DNA of 32,170 nucleotides from a bacterium (GTDB lineage Bacteria; Bdellovibrionota; FAC87; UBA2466). Of the stretch, positions 1 to 7,518 are shown piece after piece (the first letter of the stretch is position 1; every line of letters begins with the position of its first letter). The notes below the pieces were generated by a model. It saw nothing but the letters and a program-made list of their open reading frames with translations, ran no database searches and was not told the origin of the DNA. The position numbers and the translations under genes are program-made. The DNA is taken from contig RFNT01000210.1 of NCBI GenBank assembly GCA_009927045.1, forward strand, positions 1 to 32,170. Direction: 5' to 3'.

Positions 1-486
1 TTGAATGCGTCGGCTTTTGGTCAGACTCCTGATTTCTCCAAGGGCAATAGTGAACTCGAGAAATTACTCGCACAGTCTCAAAAGCCCGATGCAGAATCTG
101 AAAAGCTTTTGGAAGACCTCAAAAAACGGGCTGCCGAAGTCTCTCAAGTGCCTAATTCAGAGATGAAATGGGGATCACTTCCAGACTTCAATGCTTTGTT
201 TCTAGAGACCATTGCGGCACTTCAAGCGCTTCCTTCCACGCTTTCGGCACCCGAGCAGTTGATGAGGAATGCCCAAACGGTTCCGAGGCGTAGAAAACCT
301 GTGCGCCCCCTTCTAGTACCTTCAGGTCGAGGATTAGTGGCAGGGCGGTCGGATCCTTATTTGGTGGGCGGTCGAGGGCTGGCAAGTATTGCGGCGGGGA
401 CACCTAAGAAAACACCGATAGCAACAGAACTTCTCTTGGAACCTAAAACTTCGAAATCCAGAGCTTCAAAAACGCATAGGCAATAG
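1..486 (+). CDS. Hypothetical protein, possibly 5'-truncated by the window edge
   Basis: An open frame runs from the first base of the window, a TTG, to a TAG at 484-486. Because it is open at base 1, the true start may lie outside the window. The visible 161 residues fall into two parts. Residues 15-50 are charged and probably helical. The C-terminal 70 residues are rich in Pro, Arg, Gly and Lys and look disordered, ending in a basic tail. There is no signal peptide, membrane segment or catalytic motif. Its stop lies 2 nt from the stop of the convergent SirB1-like gene. I do not recognise the family. The frame is probably real because no better gene occupies the interval and the tail-to-tail packing fits the rest of the window. 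Confidence 0.5.
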   Translation: MNASAFGQTPDFSKGNSELEKLLAQSQKPDAESEKLLEDLKKRAAEVSQVPNSEMKWGSLPDFNALFLETIAALQALPSTLSAPEQLMRNAQTVPRRRKPVRPLLVPSGRGLVAGRSDPYLVGGRGLASIAAGTPKKTPIATELLLEPKTSKSRASKTHRQ

Positions 487-488
487 CC

Positions 489-1322
489 TTAGTTCAAAAT
501 TTCTCGGTATCCTTTTAACATCTGGGTGAGTTTTTTGATTTCGTGAACATCTTCAGCCTGCGGTCGGACTTCCAAGTAATGCCTGAGATCGTCCATCGCC
601 TTGGAAAAGTATTCCATTTCACAATAGAGAATGCCCCGGTCGCGCGTAAACTCTGGATTTTCCGGGAATAAAGAAGTCAGAATCTCCACAGCTCGTAGAG
701 CTTCGACTGCCTGGCTTCGTAAAATATAAATATGTTTCAGCTGTTGCACTAACCGAGCTACCAGCTGCGTTGGCTTCACTCGCTCAAACAAGCTCGCCGA
801 AAGCATCCGGCTCTTATGGAGAGCCGAACGGAACTTCTTTTGAAACTCCTCGAGCGTTAAAAGTTTTCCACTATCGAAGGGGTCTACGTAAAAATCCACG
901 CCATCGGATTGGAACCGAATCAAGTAGTAGGATGGCAATGCCAAACACTCGTATGTTAATCCGAGGCCTTCGGCAAAAATGCAATAGAGAACGGCCACTG
1001 CTAATGGGCTTCCCACTTTTTGATCTAATACCAAATGGAGGTAGTACCGATTGGGATCATCAATGACTTGCTTGTACTTATCTGTTTTTCCTTGAATTCC
1101 AAGAGATTTAAAAATGCTGTGATTGATTGAATCGATCACAGAAAAAATATCATCCGAATTTTTCTCGCAACGAATTCGGGTTTTTTCGATAGATTCTTCA
1201 ATCACCGTTCGATAGGGCTCCGTGCTAAAAGCGGAATCTTGAACTTGCCCCACTAATAAGCTTCCTTCCAGAAGATCCTGATTACGAAGACAATCTAACA
1301 AAGCAGCCTTGGCAGTTTGCAT
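489..1322 (-). CDS. SirB1-like transglutaminase-fold protein with C-terminal TPR
   Basis: This 277-residue protein has the architecture of the SirB1 / transglutaminase-core-2 family. The N-terminal part (about 90-175) carries the DPNRYYLHLVLDQKVGSPLA and DPFDSGKLL signatures that match the family's usual 'L..VL..R.G.P' and 'DPF..G..L' blocks. Residues 190-270 form tetratricopeptide-type helices with the DRGILYCEMEYFSKAMDDL pattern. The family block that usually reads GxPGHFL is LPSYYLIRF here, so the conserved His is replaced. This suggests a binding rather than a catalytic role. The molecular function of SirB1 proteins is not established. The gene is divergent from radA across about 200 bp. 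The ATG has only a weak AGAG upstream. Confidence 0.8.
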   Translation of the reverse strand: MQTAKAALLDCLRNQDLLEGSLLVGQVQDSAFSTEPYRTVIEESIEKTRIRCEKNSDDIFSVIDSINHSIFKSLGIQGKTDKYKQVIDDPNRYYLHLVLDQKVGSPLAVAVLYCIFAEGLGLTYECLALPSYYLIRFQSDGVDFYVDPFDSGKLLTLEEFQKKFRSALHKSRMLSASLFERVKPTQLVARLVQQLKHIYILRSQAVEALRAVEILTSLFPENPEFTRDRGILYCEMEYFSKAMDDLRHYLEVRPQAEDVHEIKKLTQMLKGYREILN

Positions 1323-1454
1323 AGTGACTCTTTTTTTGGATTTTGTGTTGGAGATGAATCGAAGAAAAAAGAACTTACAAATCTAAGTTTATCGTTGGCG
1401 CTAAAAAAATCAATGTCGGTTCCCTGACGCTTTTTTGGGGTTGTTTGCGGCGCA

Positions 1455-1460
1455 TACAAT
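1455..1460 (+). promoter_or_regulatory. Candidate -10 element for radA
   Basis: TACAAT (5 of 6 to TATAAT) lies in the sirB1-like/radA divergent gap, 63 nt before the preferred radA GTG. No good -35 hexamer sits at 16-18 nt; only TTTTGG-type sequence is present. This is a weak call from sequence alone. Confidence 0.25.
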
Positions 1461-1523
1461 CCACAACACCGCGCTTCCTCTTTAAAGTTGACGGGCTCGG
1501 CCCAGGCTGGGACAACCATTTCA

Positions 1524-2891
1524 GTGAAGAAACAAACCAAATTTATTTTTGCTTGCCAGCAATGTGGCCAGCAATTCTCCAAATGGGTGGGACGTTGCTC
1601 CGAGTGCGGAGAATGGAATAGCGTCGTCGAAGAAAGATTGGGATCCGCAGAAGGAGTGGGCTCAACGCTTTCCAGTGGGAGCTCTGCGGGCAAACCAGAA
1701 CCCATATCCCAAATTTTGGCGAGCGAATATCCGAGATACATTTCTGATCTTCCCGAATTGGACAATGTTTTGGGCGGGGGCTTGGTCCCTGGGAGCGTAG
1801 TACTTCTAGGAGGCGAGCCTGGAGTAGGTAAGTCTACCCTGCTATTACAAGCAGCAGATCAATTTGGAAGGTCTGGAAAAACAGTGCTCTATGTGAGTGG
1901 GGAGGAATCGAGTTCGCAGGTTGCTCTGCGGGCAAACCGGCTGGGGGTTAAAACAGACCAGCTCTTGTTTGTCTCCGAAACTGCGCTAGAACCCATCCTC
2001 GGACACATTAAGGAACTAAAACCACAAATCCTGATCTTGGACTCCGTGCAGACAGTTCACAGTCGGGAAATGGATTCGCAGCCCGGCAGCGTGGGGCAAC
2101 TTAGAGAGTGCTCAAACGCCATCATTGCTACTTGCAAAGAAAACCAACTAGCCGCTTTTCTTGTGGGCCATGTTACGAAGGAAGGGGCCATTGCGGGTCC
2201 GAAAGTATTGGAACACATGGTAGATGTAGTTCTTTATTTTGAGGGCACCTCCACACAAAATTTTAGAATTCTGCGAGCGAATAAAAACCGATTCGGCTCG
2301 ACTCATGAGATAGGCGTTTTTGAAATGAGCGGCCAAGGCATGCGTCAAGTCGCGAATCCCTCGGAACTGTTCCTGTCGGAACGCCCTAATACCATTCCAG
2401 GTTCTGTCATTGTCGCCAGCGTTGAAGGCACCCGGCCCATTCTGGTTGAAGTGCAAGCTTTAGTTTCTCAAAGCGCTCTGGCAATGCCCCGACGAACAGC
2501 CATTGGAGTAGAACAAAATCGTCTCTGCCTCTTAGTTGCTATTTTAGAAAAGCGTGGGGGCTATCGACTCTACGATCAAGATGTTTATTTAAACATTGCT
2601 GGTGGGCTTCGGATCCAAGAGACTGCAGTGGATCTCGGAGTGGTGGCCGCTCTGATTTCGAGCGAAACGGGAAGAGCGATTCCACCTCAGACCGTCTTCT
2701 TTGGAGAAGTGGGTTTAGGGGGAGAAGTGAGAAGTGTCCCCAAAGCCGCTATTCGATTGAAGGAAGCTCATCGCATCGGAGTAAAAACCGCTTATTTACC
2801 TGCGAAGACTGCAAAAGAAGTAGCCAAGGAGATTCCTAAGATGGAACTCATTGGAATCGAACATATTCGCCAACTCACAGACCAGCTTTAA
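1524..2891 (+). CDS. radA: DNA repair protein RadA
   Basis: RadA is a RecA-like ATPase that promotes branch migration and processing of recombination intermediates in the cytoplasm. From the GTG at 1524 the protein is 455 residues, close to E. coli RadA (460). In order it has a zinc finger with Cys11, Cys14, Cys25 and Cys28, a Walker A GGEPGVGKST from residue 96, the diagnostic KNRFG motif at 254-258, and a C-terminal Lon-protease-like domain (about 290-455) with the AGGLRI and FFGEVGLGGEVR blocks. A TTG at 1488 in the same frame would add 12 residues. I prefer 1524 because the first Cys then falls at position 11, as in E. coli. Neither start has a strong ribosome binding site. The gene ends 6 nt from the glpK stop, tail to tail. 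Confidence 0.96.
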   Translation: MKKQTKFIFACQQCGQQFSKWVGRCSECGEWNSVVEERLGSAEGVGSTLSSGSSAGKPEPISQILASEYPRYISDLPELDNVLGGGLVPGSVVLLGGEPGVGKSTLLLQAADQFGRSGKTVLYVSGEESSSQVALRANRLGVKTDQLLFVSETALEPILGHIKELKPQILILDSVQTVHSREMDSQPGSVGQLRECSNAIIATCKENQLAAFLVGHVTKEGAIAGPKVLEHMVDVVLYFEGTSTQNFRILRANKNRFGSTHEIGVFEMSGQGMRQVANPSELFLSERPNTIPGSVIVASVEGTRPILVEVQALVSQSALAMPRRTAIGVEQNRLCLLVAILEKRGGYRLYDQDVYLNIAGGLRIQETAVDLGVVAALISSETGRAIPPQTVFFGEVGLGGEVRSVPKAAIRLKEAHRIGVKTAYLPAKTAKEVAKEIPKMELIGIEHIRQLTDQL

Positions 2892-2897
2892 AAGCCT

Positions 2898-4385
2898 TTA
2901 AGAAAGGACTTTCAGAGCTCGAATGGCATCGTCCCAACTCTCTATTTTCGTTTTTCTCGTGCTTGCACTCATGTTGGGATCAAATACGCGGTCCGCTTTC
3001 CATTTTTTGGTGATCTCATCGAGACTCTCCCAAAAGCCGACTCCGAGTCCAGCCTGCAGGGCTGCCCCTAAAGCCGTGGTCTCTATAATCTGGGACCGAA
3101 TCACGGGAATTTGAGAAATATCCGATTGGAACTGCATGAGGAACGCGTTTTCAGCAGCTCCTCCATCCACTTTCAGTGGATTGAGTTTTTTCTGCGTATC
3201 TTTTTTCATGGCCGCAAGAAGTTCATTCACTTGAAAAACAACTCCCTCAAGTGTCGCCCGAGCAATATGAGCTTGAGAGGAGCCCCGAGTAAGTCCGGTG
3301 AGAAGCCCTTTGGCATCTGGAAGCCAATGTGGAGCTCCCATTCCTGAAAGCGCTGGAACAAACACTACGCCCCCGCTGTCTGGCACGGAGGTCGCCAAAG
3401 CTTCCACATCTGCAGATTTCGCAAACAGGCCGAGTCCTTCTCTGAGCCATTGAACAGCCGCCCCAGCAATAAAGGCACTGCCCTCTAGCCCGTAAGTCAC
3501 CCGATCTTTCAACTTCCAAGCAACAGTGGTCAACATCCCATGACGAGAGAAGACTGGCTTATTCCCCGTATTCACTAGAGCAAACGCTCCGGTGCCATAA
3601 GTACATTTGGCACTGCCTTTTTCAAAACAGGCTTGACCAAAAAGGGCGGCTTGTTGGTCCCCCACAATTCCGCTAATGGGAATCCCATCAGGCAACACTG
3701 AAAATCCTCGAGTTTTTCCATACACAATGGCTGAGGCATGAATTTCTGGAAGCATGGATTTATTAACGCCAAAGAGCTTTAAGAGATCCGAATCCCACTG
3801 ACACGTGTGAATGTCCATGAGAAGCGTCCGACTCGCATTTGAGACATCGGTTTTGTGTTCTCCCGACATCCGATACAACAAAAAGGAATCAATCGTTCCA
3901 AAACAAACTTTTCCAAGCTTTGCCTGCCGAGCAAGTTCCGGATCTGATTTGAGTCTCCAATGGATCTTTGTAGCACTGAAGTACGGATCCAAAAGGAGGC
4001 CTGTCTTCTTTTGAATTTTTTTCTCAAGACCTTTTCGTTTGAGCTGACGACAGAATTCAGCCGTGCGCCTGTCCTGCCAAACAATGGCTCGACCTATAGG
4101 CTTCCCATGGCCTTCTCTTTGCCACAGTGCTGTAGTTTCTCGTTGATTCGTAATCCCAATAGCTACCACTGCACTGGGCGCCGTAGCAGTTTTCTCAAGA
4201 ACGGTCTTCACGGCCTTCAAAACAGATTGCCAAATTTCCTCTAAATCGTGCTCGACCCAGGCGGGTTCGGGATAATGTTGCGGAAAGTCTTCTGTATGCT
4301 TTCCGACGACTTGAAGCTGGTGGTCAACTAAAAGTGCCGTAGTTCCAGTAGTTCCTTGGTCGATGGCGAGGATTACTTTTGACAT
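2898..4385 (-). CDS. glpK: Glycerol kinase
   Basis: This FGGY-family carbohydrate kinase transfers phosphate from ATP to glycerol, giving sn-glycerol 3-phosphate. At 495 residues it has the normal GlpK length. Visible landmarks are the N-terminal phosphate-binding DQGTTGTTALL, the glycerol-contact NQRET motif and WQDRRT, DPYFSATKIHW, the catalytic-Asp block GIVGDQQAALFGQ, YGTGAFALVNTG, and GAPHWLPDAKG. The position that is Arg in E. coli (GTTSSRA) is Thr here (GTTGTTA). The start ATG is supported by GGGAG 6 nt upstream. The gene stands alone: no glpF or glpD is adjacent, so glycerol uptake and oxidation must be encoded elsewhere. It is head to head with the FliG-like gene, with only 43 bp between start codons. 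Confidence 0.95.
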   Translation of the reverse strand: MSKVILAIDQGTTGTTALLVDHQLQVVGKHTEDFPQHYPEPAWVEHDLEEIWQSVLKAVKTVLEKTATAPSAVVAIGITNQRETTALWQREGHGKPIGRAIVWQDRRTAEFCRQLKRKGLEKKIQKKTGLLLDPYFSATKIHWRLKSDPELARQAKLGKVCFGTIDSFLLYRMSGEHKTDVSNASRTLLMDIHTCQWDSDLLKLFGVNKSMLPEIHASAIVYGKTRGFSVLPDGIPISGIVGDQQAALFGQACFEKGSAKCTYGTGAFALVNTGNKPVFSRHGMLTTVAWKLKDRVTYGLEGSAFIAGAAVQWLREGLGLFAKSADVEALATSVPDSGGVVFVPALSGMGAPHWLPDAKGLLTGLTRGSSQAHIARATLEGVVFQVNELLAAMKKDTQKKLNPLKVDGGAAENAFLMQFQSDISQIPVIRSQIIETTALGAALQAGLGVGFWESLDEITKKWKADRVFDPNMSASTRKTKIESWDDAIRALKVLS

Positions 4386-4413
4386 GAGGACTCCCTAAAA
4401 AGTGAACGTTTCA

Positions 4414-4422
4414 TGATACAAT
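4414..4422 (+). promoter_or_regulatory. Extended -10 promoter, predicted leaderless start
   Basis: TGATACAAT matches an extended -10 (TGnTATAAT) at all but one base. It ends 6 nt before the ATG at 4429, with only a run of A between. A start site 7 nt downstream of the -10 falls at or next to the A of the ATG. No Shine-Dalgarno sequence is present, which is consistent with a leaderless message. Confidence 0.45.
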
Positions 4423-4428
4423 AAAAAA

Positions 4429-4938
4429 ATGCAGGCCGTTAGACTCCGAGACATTCAAAGATTCAAAAAAACGCGCGCAGGCCTCATTGAATTTGCCTGT
4501 ATTTTAGAACAATCCCATCCTAAAGTGCGTGAAAAAATTCTAGAAGAGGTGGGCCAATTAGACCCTTCTTTTTTAAGAATGGCTTTACGCAAAGTGGTTT
4601 TTTTTGAAGAGCTCGTTTTTTTAGACGAGTCTTGCTTGGCTGAAATACTGACACAAGCTTCTCCAAAAATCCTTGCCTTCGCTCTGGTCCATTCGGATGA
4701 ATCATTTAAAACCAAAGTCATGGGCACTTTGGGCTATCGAAAAATGCGGCAAGTGATGGATGAGCAAGAAAAAATGGGAACTCCGGATAGTAACGAAGTT
4801 CTGGGCGCCCAAATCCAAGTACTGAAAATCGGCCGAGAGCTGGAAGCTAAAAACAAATTCATCTTTGAACTTTTAGATTGCCCCCGATTCAAAAAGGCTA
4901 CCCCCAGAAAACATCTCCGCTTGGTAGACAAGAAATAA
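4429..4938 (+). CDS. FliG C-terminal-domain-like protein (orphan)
   Basis: This is a 169-residue cytosolic protein with no signal peptide. Residues 20-145 follow the helical pattern of the FliG middle/C-terminal (torque-ring) domain: a 'KVREKILEEV' helix, then VVFFEELVFLDESCLAEIL like FliG's 'F.FED.v.LDd..iq..L', then PKILAFALVHSDESFKTKV like 'kdLa.ALKgas.e...ki', then GYRKMRQVMDEQEKMGT like 'mS.Raa..l.EdlE.mGp', then an amphipathic helix like 'VE.AQ.eIv'. The C-terminal 24 residues are basic. FliG normally forms the flagellar switch ring with FliF, FliM and MotA, but no flagellar gene is nearby and the N-terminal FliF-binding domain is absent. The partner is therefore unknown. It is the first gene of a plus-strand run with the DUF2400 gene and rlmE. 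The assignment is by eye and needs a profile search. Confidence 0.6.
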   Translation: MQAVRLRDIQRFKKTRAGLIEFACILEQSHPKVREKILEEVGQLDPSFLRMALRKVVFFEELVFLDESCLAEILTQASPKILAFALVHSDESFKTKVMGTLGYRKMRQVMDEQEKMGTPDSNEVLGAQIQVLKIGRELEAKNKFIFELLDCPRFKKATPRKHLRLVDKK

Positions 4939-4960
4939 CCTGTTAAGGTCCGGCCTGCTT

Positions 4961-5776
4961 ATGGGTCGAACACAGCACTTGTCTCAATTATTTGAAAAGG
5001 CCTACCAGGACTTCCATTCCAGACCCCATCGAGACCTCGACCCCATTAAACTGGTTCACCAATACACAGAACCTCGGGACCAGGAAGTCGCTGCTTTTTT
5101 GACTGCTTTACTGGCTTACGGCACTGTGGCCACCATTGTATCGAGTGTTGAAAAAGTTCTGGTGCCCCTTGGAAAATCTCCTCACGATTACATAAAAACT
5201 GCCGGAAATTTAAACTCGCTCTGGAAGGGTTTCACCCATCGATTCACCCGAGGAGAAGACATTGAAATTCTCGCATATTGGATTCAGGCCGCGCTCAGAA
5301 GCCATGGATCGCTCGAGGCCTTTTTCGTCCATGAATCGAAGAGTGACTCCATGAAAGATCTCCTCAGTTCTTTTGTTCAGCGCTTCACCGATCAAGACCT
5401 GCCCGGTCATCTGAGAAAAGTAGCCATCCAGAGAAAAAGAAATCTGAAATATTTGATCTCTGACCCCAATCGGGGGAGTGCATGTAAGCGTCTCAACCTT
5501 TTCCTGCGTTGGGTAGTGCGGCCTCAAGATGGAATTGATCTGGGTTTATGGAAAAAGGTGTCACCGGCACAACTGATTCTGCCCCTCGATACCCATTTAC
5601 TCAAAACACTCCATCAGTTGAAGTGGACCCGTTCGCACCAAGCCTCGTGGAAAGTAGCTGAACTCGCGACTCAGAAATTAAAGCACTATGATGCTGCGGA
5701 CCCCATCCGTTTTGATTTTGCGCTTTGCCATTTATCAATGTCTGGGTACAACCTGAAATCGATTGCTCAGGACTGA
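4961..5776 (+). CDS. TIGR02757/DUF2400 family protein
   Basis: This 271-residue cytosolic protein belongs to a conserved family of unknown function (TIGR02757, DUF2400). The recognisable blocks are RDQEVAAFLTALLAYGTV near residues 39-56 (family pattern 'D.Ei.afi.allAyG'), a central RRK-rich NLKYLISDP segment, CKRLNLFLRWVVR near 175-187 with LGLWKKVSPAQLILPLDTH just after, and the C-terminal DPIRFDFALCHLSM. The CKRLNLFLRWM.R and PLD.H blocks are strongly diagnostic. No catalytic mechanism is established. The gene lies 22 nt after the FliG-like gene and 8 nt before rlmE, so the three are probably co-transcribed. The ATG is preceded by AAGG at a rather long distance. Confidence 0.88.
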   Translation: MGRTQHLSQLFEKAYQDFHSRPHRDLDPIKLVHQYTEPRDQEVAAFLTALLAYGTVATIVSSVEKVLVPLGKSPHDYIKTAGNLNSLWKGFTHRFTRGEDIEILAYWIQAALRSHGSLEAFFVHESKSDSMKDLLSSFVQRFTDQDLPGHLRKVAIQRKRNLKYLISDPNRGSACKRLNLFLRWVVRPQDGIDLGLWKKVSPAQLILPLDTHLLKTLHQLKWTRSHQASWKVAELATQKLKHYDAADPIRFDFALCHLSMSGYNLKSIAQD

Positions 5777-5784
5777 GGCTCAAT

Positions 5785-6375
5785 ATGCGTAAATGGAATG
5801 ATGATCCTTTCACAAAAAAAGCCAAGAAAGAAAACTATGAAGCCCGCTCGATTTACAAGCTCGAAGAAATCGATAAACGGGAACAACTCTTTAAAGGGGT
5901 TCATCGTGTTCTGGATCTCGGGGCAGCCCCTGGCTCATGGACTCAATACTGTCTTAAAAAATTAGCTCCGGAAGACAAGGTTGTCGCGGTAGACCTAGCA
6001 CCTCTTGGTTTCATTCACCCTCAAGTGATTTTTATACAAAAACCCATTGAAGAAATTGATCTGGTCTCAATCCTGGGATCTGAAAAAATGGATTTAGTGT
6101 TGAGCGATATGGCTCCTAAAACCACCGGCGTTCACGACACAGATGTCGCGAGGTCGTTTGATTTGGCTTCGCTCGCCTTAGAAGCTGCTTGTAAGTTTCT
6201 CAAGCCCGGCGGATCGTTTGTAGTGAAGTTGTTTATGGGAGAATCTTTTGAGGAGTATCGAAAGCTTCTCCGCACTCACTTTGAACAGATTCGGATTCTC
6301 AGGCCAGAAAGCACTCGGAAACACAGTCGCGAAGTATTTTTTGTCGCTAAAGGATTTCGTCAGCCTTCAAAATAG
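5785..6375 (+). CDS. rlmE: 23S rRNA 2'-O-methyltransferase RlmE (FtsJ)
   Basis: RlmE methylates the 2'-OH of a uridine (U2552 in E. coli) in the A-loop of 23S rRNA, using S-adenosylmethionine, late in 50S assembly. The protein has 196 residues. The SAM-binding motif LDLGAAPGSW is clear. The K-D-K-E catalytic tetrad can be placed at the Lys of ARSIYKLEEID, the Asp of LSDMAPKTTG, the Lys of FVVKLFMG and the Glu of SREVFFVA. The ATG at 5785 is chosen because GAGG lies 7 nt upstream and the product starts with the family-typical RKWNDDPF. An upstream in-frame ATG at 5725 would overlap the preceding gene. The 3' end overlaps the convergent Nudix gene by 29 bp. Confidence 0.95.
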   Translation: MRKWNDDPFTKKAKKENYEARSIYKLEEIDKREQLFKGVHRVLDLGAAPGSWTQYCLKKLAPEDKVVAVDLAPLGFIHPQVIFIQKPIEEIDLVSILGSEKMDLVLSDMAPKTTGVHDTDVARSFDLASLALEAACKFLKPGGSFVVKLFMGESFEEYRKLLRTHFEQIRILRPESTRKHSREVFFVAKGFRQPSK

Positions 6376-6919
6376 TCCACAACTGTTCCAGAATTTTCGC
6401 AGTCGCCCCCCAAATGAGTTCGCCTTCCCAGTGAATGCCTACGCTCTCAATCCGAGCAGCACCAAAAGGAATTTGCACCGGCTGGATTCCCTTTTCCAAC
6501 AACACCTGGACCGGTAGCCAAATGGTCTTTTCAACTTCTTCAGCGTTGATCTTAAAGGTTTGGCGATGTGAGATTGCCCCCACAAAAGGTAGCATCTTCA
6601 CTTGGTTTTTTGTCCAAACTGGGTCGAGTCGTCCCAACATGCGGATTTCCTCCTGGCGCATTCCCACTTCTTCCCAAGTTTCCCTCAGAGCGGTGGCCAA
6701 CCAAGAGGTATCGGCAGGTTCCCGAAAGCCTCCTGGAAAACTCATTTGTCCCTTATGCGTCTCTACCCGCTCAGTCCGCTTAGTGAGCAATACCTGGGAA
6801 CCTCGGTCAGGTGTAGGATCCGTCATTAAAATCATTACTGCTGCCAGACTTTCGTTGCGTTCCTGCTCAGTTTCCGTTGAAATAGGGAGGAGTTTTTTTT
6901 GTAATCGAACTTGCCACAT
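6347..6919 (-). CDS. NudL-type Nudix hydrolase (probable CoA pyrophosphatase)
   Basis: This Nudix-fold hydrolase probably cleaves coenzyme A or acyl-CoA to 4'-phosphopantetheine plus adenosine 3',5'-bisphosphate. The block LLTKR...HKGQMSFPGGFRE is the signature of the NudL/YeaB (UPF0035) group, followed by the metal-binding helix ALRETWEEVGM. As in E. coli NudL, the upstream Glu of the canonical Nudix box is not conserved. From the ATG at 6919 the protein has 190 residues. An in-frame ATG at 6949 would add 10 residues but would overlap the divergent HIT coding region by 16 bp. Neither start has a ribosome binding site, so the choice is uncertain. The 3' end overlaps rlmE. Confidence 0.88.
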   Translation of the reverse strand: MWQVRLQKKLLPISTETEQERNESLAAVMILMTDPTPDRGSQVLLTKRTERVETHKGQMSFPGGFREPADTSWLATALRETWEEVGMRQEEIRMLGRLDPVWTKNQVKMLPFVGAISHRQTFKINAEEVEKTIWLPVQVLLEKGIQPVQIPFGAARIESVGIHWEGELIWGATAKILEQLWTILKADEIL

Positions 6920-6920
6920 A

Positions 6921-6926
6921 AAGGAG
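6921..6926 (+). promoter_or_regulatory. Ribosome binding site that fixes the HIT gene GTG start
   Basis: AAGGAG lies 7 nt before the GTG at 6934. It is a near-perfect Shine-Dalgarno sequence and supports a GTG start for the HIT gene. It sits inside the 5' region of the divergent Nudix gene. Confidence 0.75.
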
Positions 6927-6933
6927 TTCTGCA

Positions 6934-7302
6934 GTGGGAATTGTACCAAACAAGTCGAAGGAATGTATCTTTTGTAAAATCATTCAAGGCACATTGCCTT
7001 CACGAAAAGCTTTTGAAAATGAACATGTCTTTGCCTTTTGGGATATTGCTCCTCAAGCTCCTGTGCATATTTTGATTGTTCCCAAACACCACGTCGATGA
7101 CGTGCTGGATGTTCGGCCAGATCAAGGCATTTTATTTCAACAACTCTTTCTAGCTGCTCAACAAATAGCAGGACAGTTAGAGATTGCGGGCAGTGGGTTT
7201 CGACTGGTGTTCAACAGTGGAGATCACGCTTGCCAAACCATCCACCACCTCCATTTGCACCTTTTAGGAGGCGCTCAAATGGGGGGATCCATGGTGGGAT
7301 AA
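6934..7302 (+). CDS. HIT family protein (histidine triad, HINT/PKCI-like)
   Basis: This is a small cytosolic nucleotide hydrolase or transferase of the HINT branch, which usually cleaves purine nucleoside phosphoramidates. It has 122 residues, the normal length. The N-terminal part has the family CIFCKIIQG block and AFWDIAPQAPVHILIVPKHH. The catalytic triad motif (H-x-H-x-H-x-x) is in TIHHLHLHLLGG near residues 106-117. The usual Phe/Val before the first triad His is itself a His here, giving HHLHLH. The GTG start has a strong ribosome binding site. The gene is monocistronic and is followed by the 216-bp nrd upstream region. Confidence 0.95.
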   Translation: MGIVPNKSKECIFCKIIQGTLPSRKAFENEHVFAFWDIAPQAPVHILIVPKHHVDDVLDVRPDQGILFQQLFLAAQQIAGQLEIAGSGFRLVFNSGDHACQTIHHLHLHLLGGAQMGGSMVG

Positions 7303-7309
7303 AAAAGTA

Positions 7310-7327
7310 AACAAAACTATTTTTGTT
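7310..7327. promoter_or_regulatory. Perfect 18-nt inverted repeat upstream of nrdAB
   Basis: AACAAAA, spacer CTAT, TTTTGTT. There is no T-tract after it, so it is not a normal intrinsic terminator for the HIT gene. The ACAAAAC and TTTTTGT half-sites recur at 7422 and 7442 in the same intergenic region. It could be an operator. The inner 16 bp begin ACA and end TGT like NrdR boxes, but the core does not fit the NrdR consensus well. Confidence 0.4.
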
Positions 7328-7355
7328 GTAACAGGTCTGCGTCATTCAAACTCAA

Positions 7356-7384
7356 TTGACAGTAAAATTTCTCTTATTTACTTT
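7356..7384 (+). promoter_or_regulatory. Candidate nrdAB promoter
   Basis: A perfect TTGACA -35 hexamer lies at 7356-7361. At 17-bp spacing the -10 position reads TACTTT, only 3 of 6 to consensus. The location, about 150 bp before nrdA and after the inverted repeat, is sensible. The -10 is weak, so this is tentative. Confidence 0.35.
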
Positions 7385-7420
7385 CCCTCTTAAGATACTT
7401 TTTTAGGGCGTACAGCCTAG

Positions 7421-7471
7421 GACAAAACACCCATTTTAAAGTTTTTGTCGGCGCTTCAGGAACTCAAGCGC
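7421..7471 (+). promoter_or_regulatory. Two consecutive hairpins in the nrdA 5' leader
   Basis: GACAAAA (7421-7427) can pair with TTTTGTC (7443-7449), and GCGCTT (7451-7456) with AAGCGC (7466-7471). The stems are 7 and 6 perfect base pairs, one nucleotide apart. They end 47 nt before the nrdA ATG. I do not recognise a known riboswitch. They could be regulatory structure or paired DNA half-sites. Confidence 0.35.
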
Positions 7472-7518
7472 AGGGGATGTTTTTCCTTAAAATTTACAGA
7501 AGGGGTTGAGTAGAGATC

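Noticed and set aside
1295-1765. 156-codon minus-strand frame across the sirB1-like/radA gap
   Set aside because: It is antisense to the radA zinc finger and overlaps the start of the sirB1-like gene. No family was recognised.
2880-2910. Bidirectional terminator between radA and glpK
   Set aside because: Only a 5-bp A/T-rich stem (CCTTT/AAAGG) is present in the gap. It is too weak to call.
7310-7327. Intrinsic terminator for the HIT gene
   Set aside because: The stem is all A-T apart from one G-C pair and has no T-tract after it.
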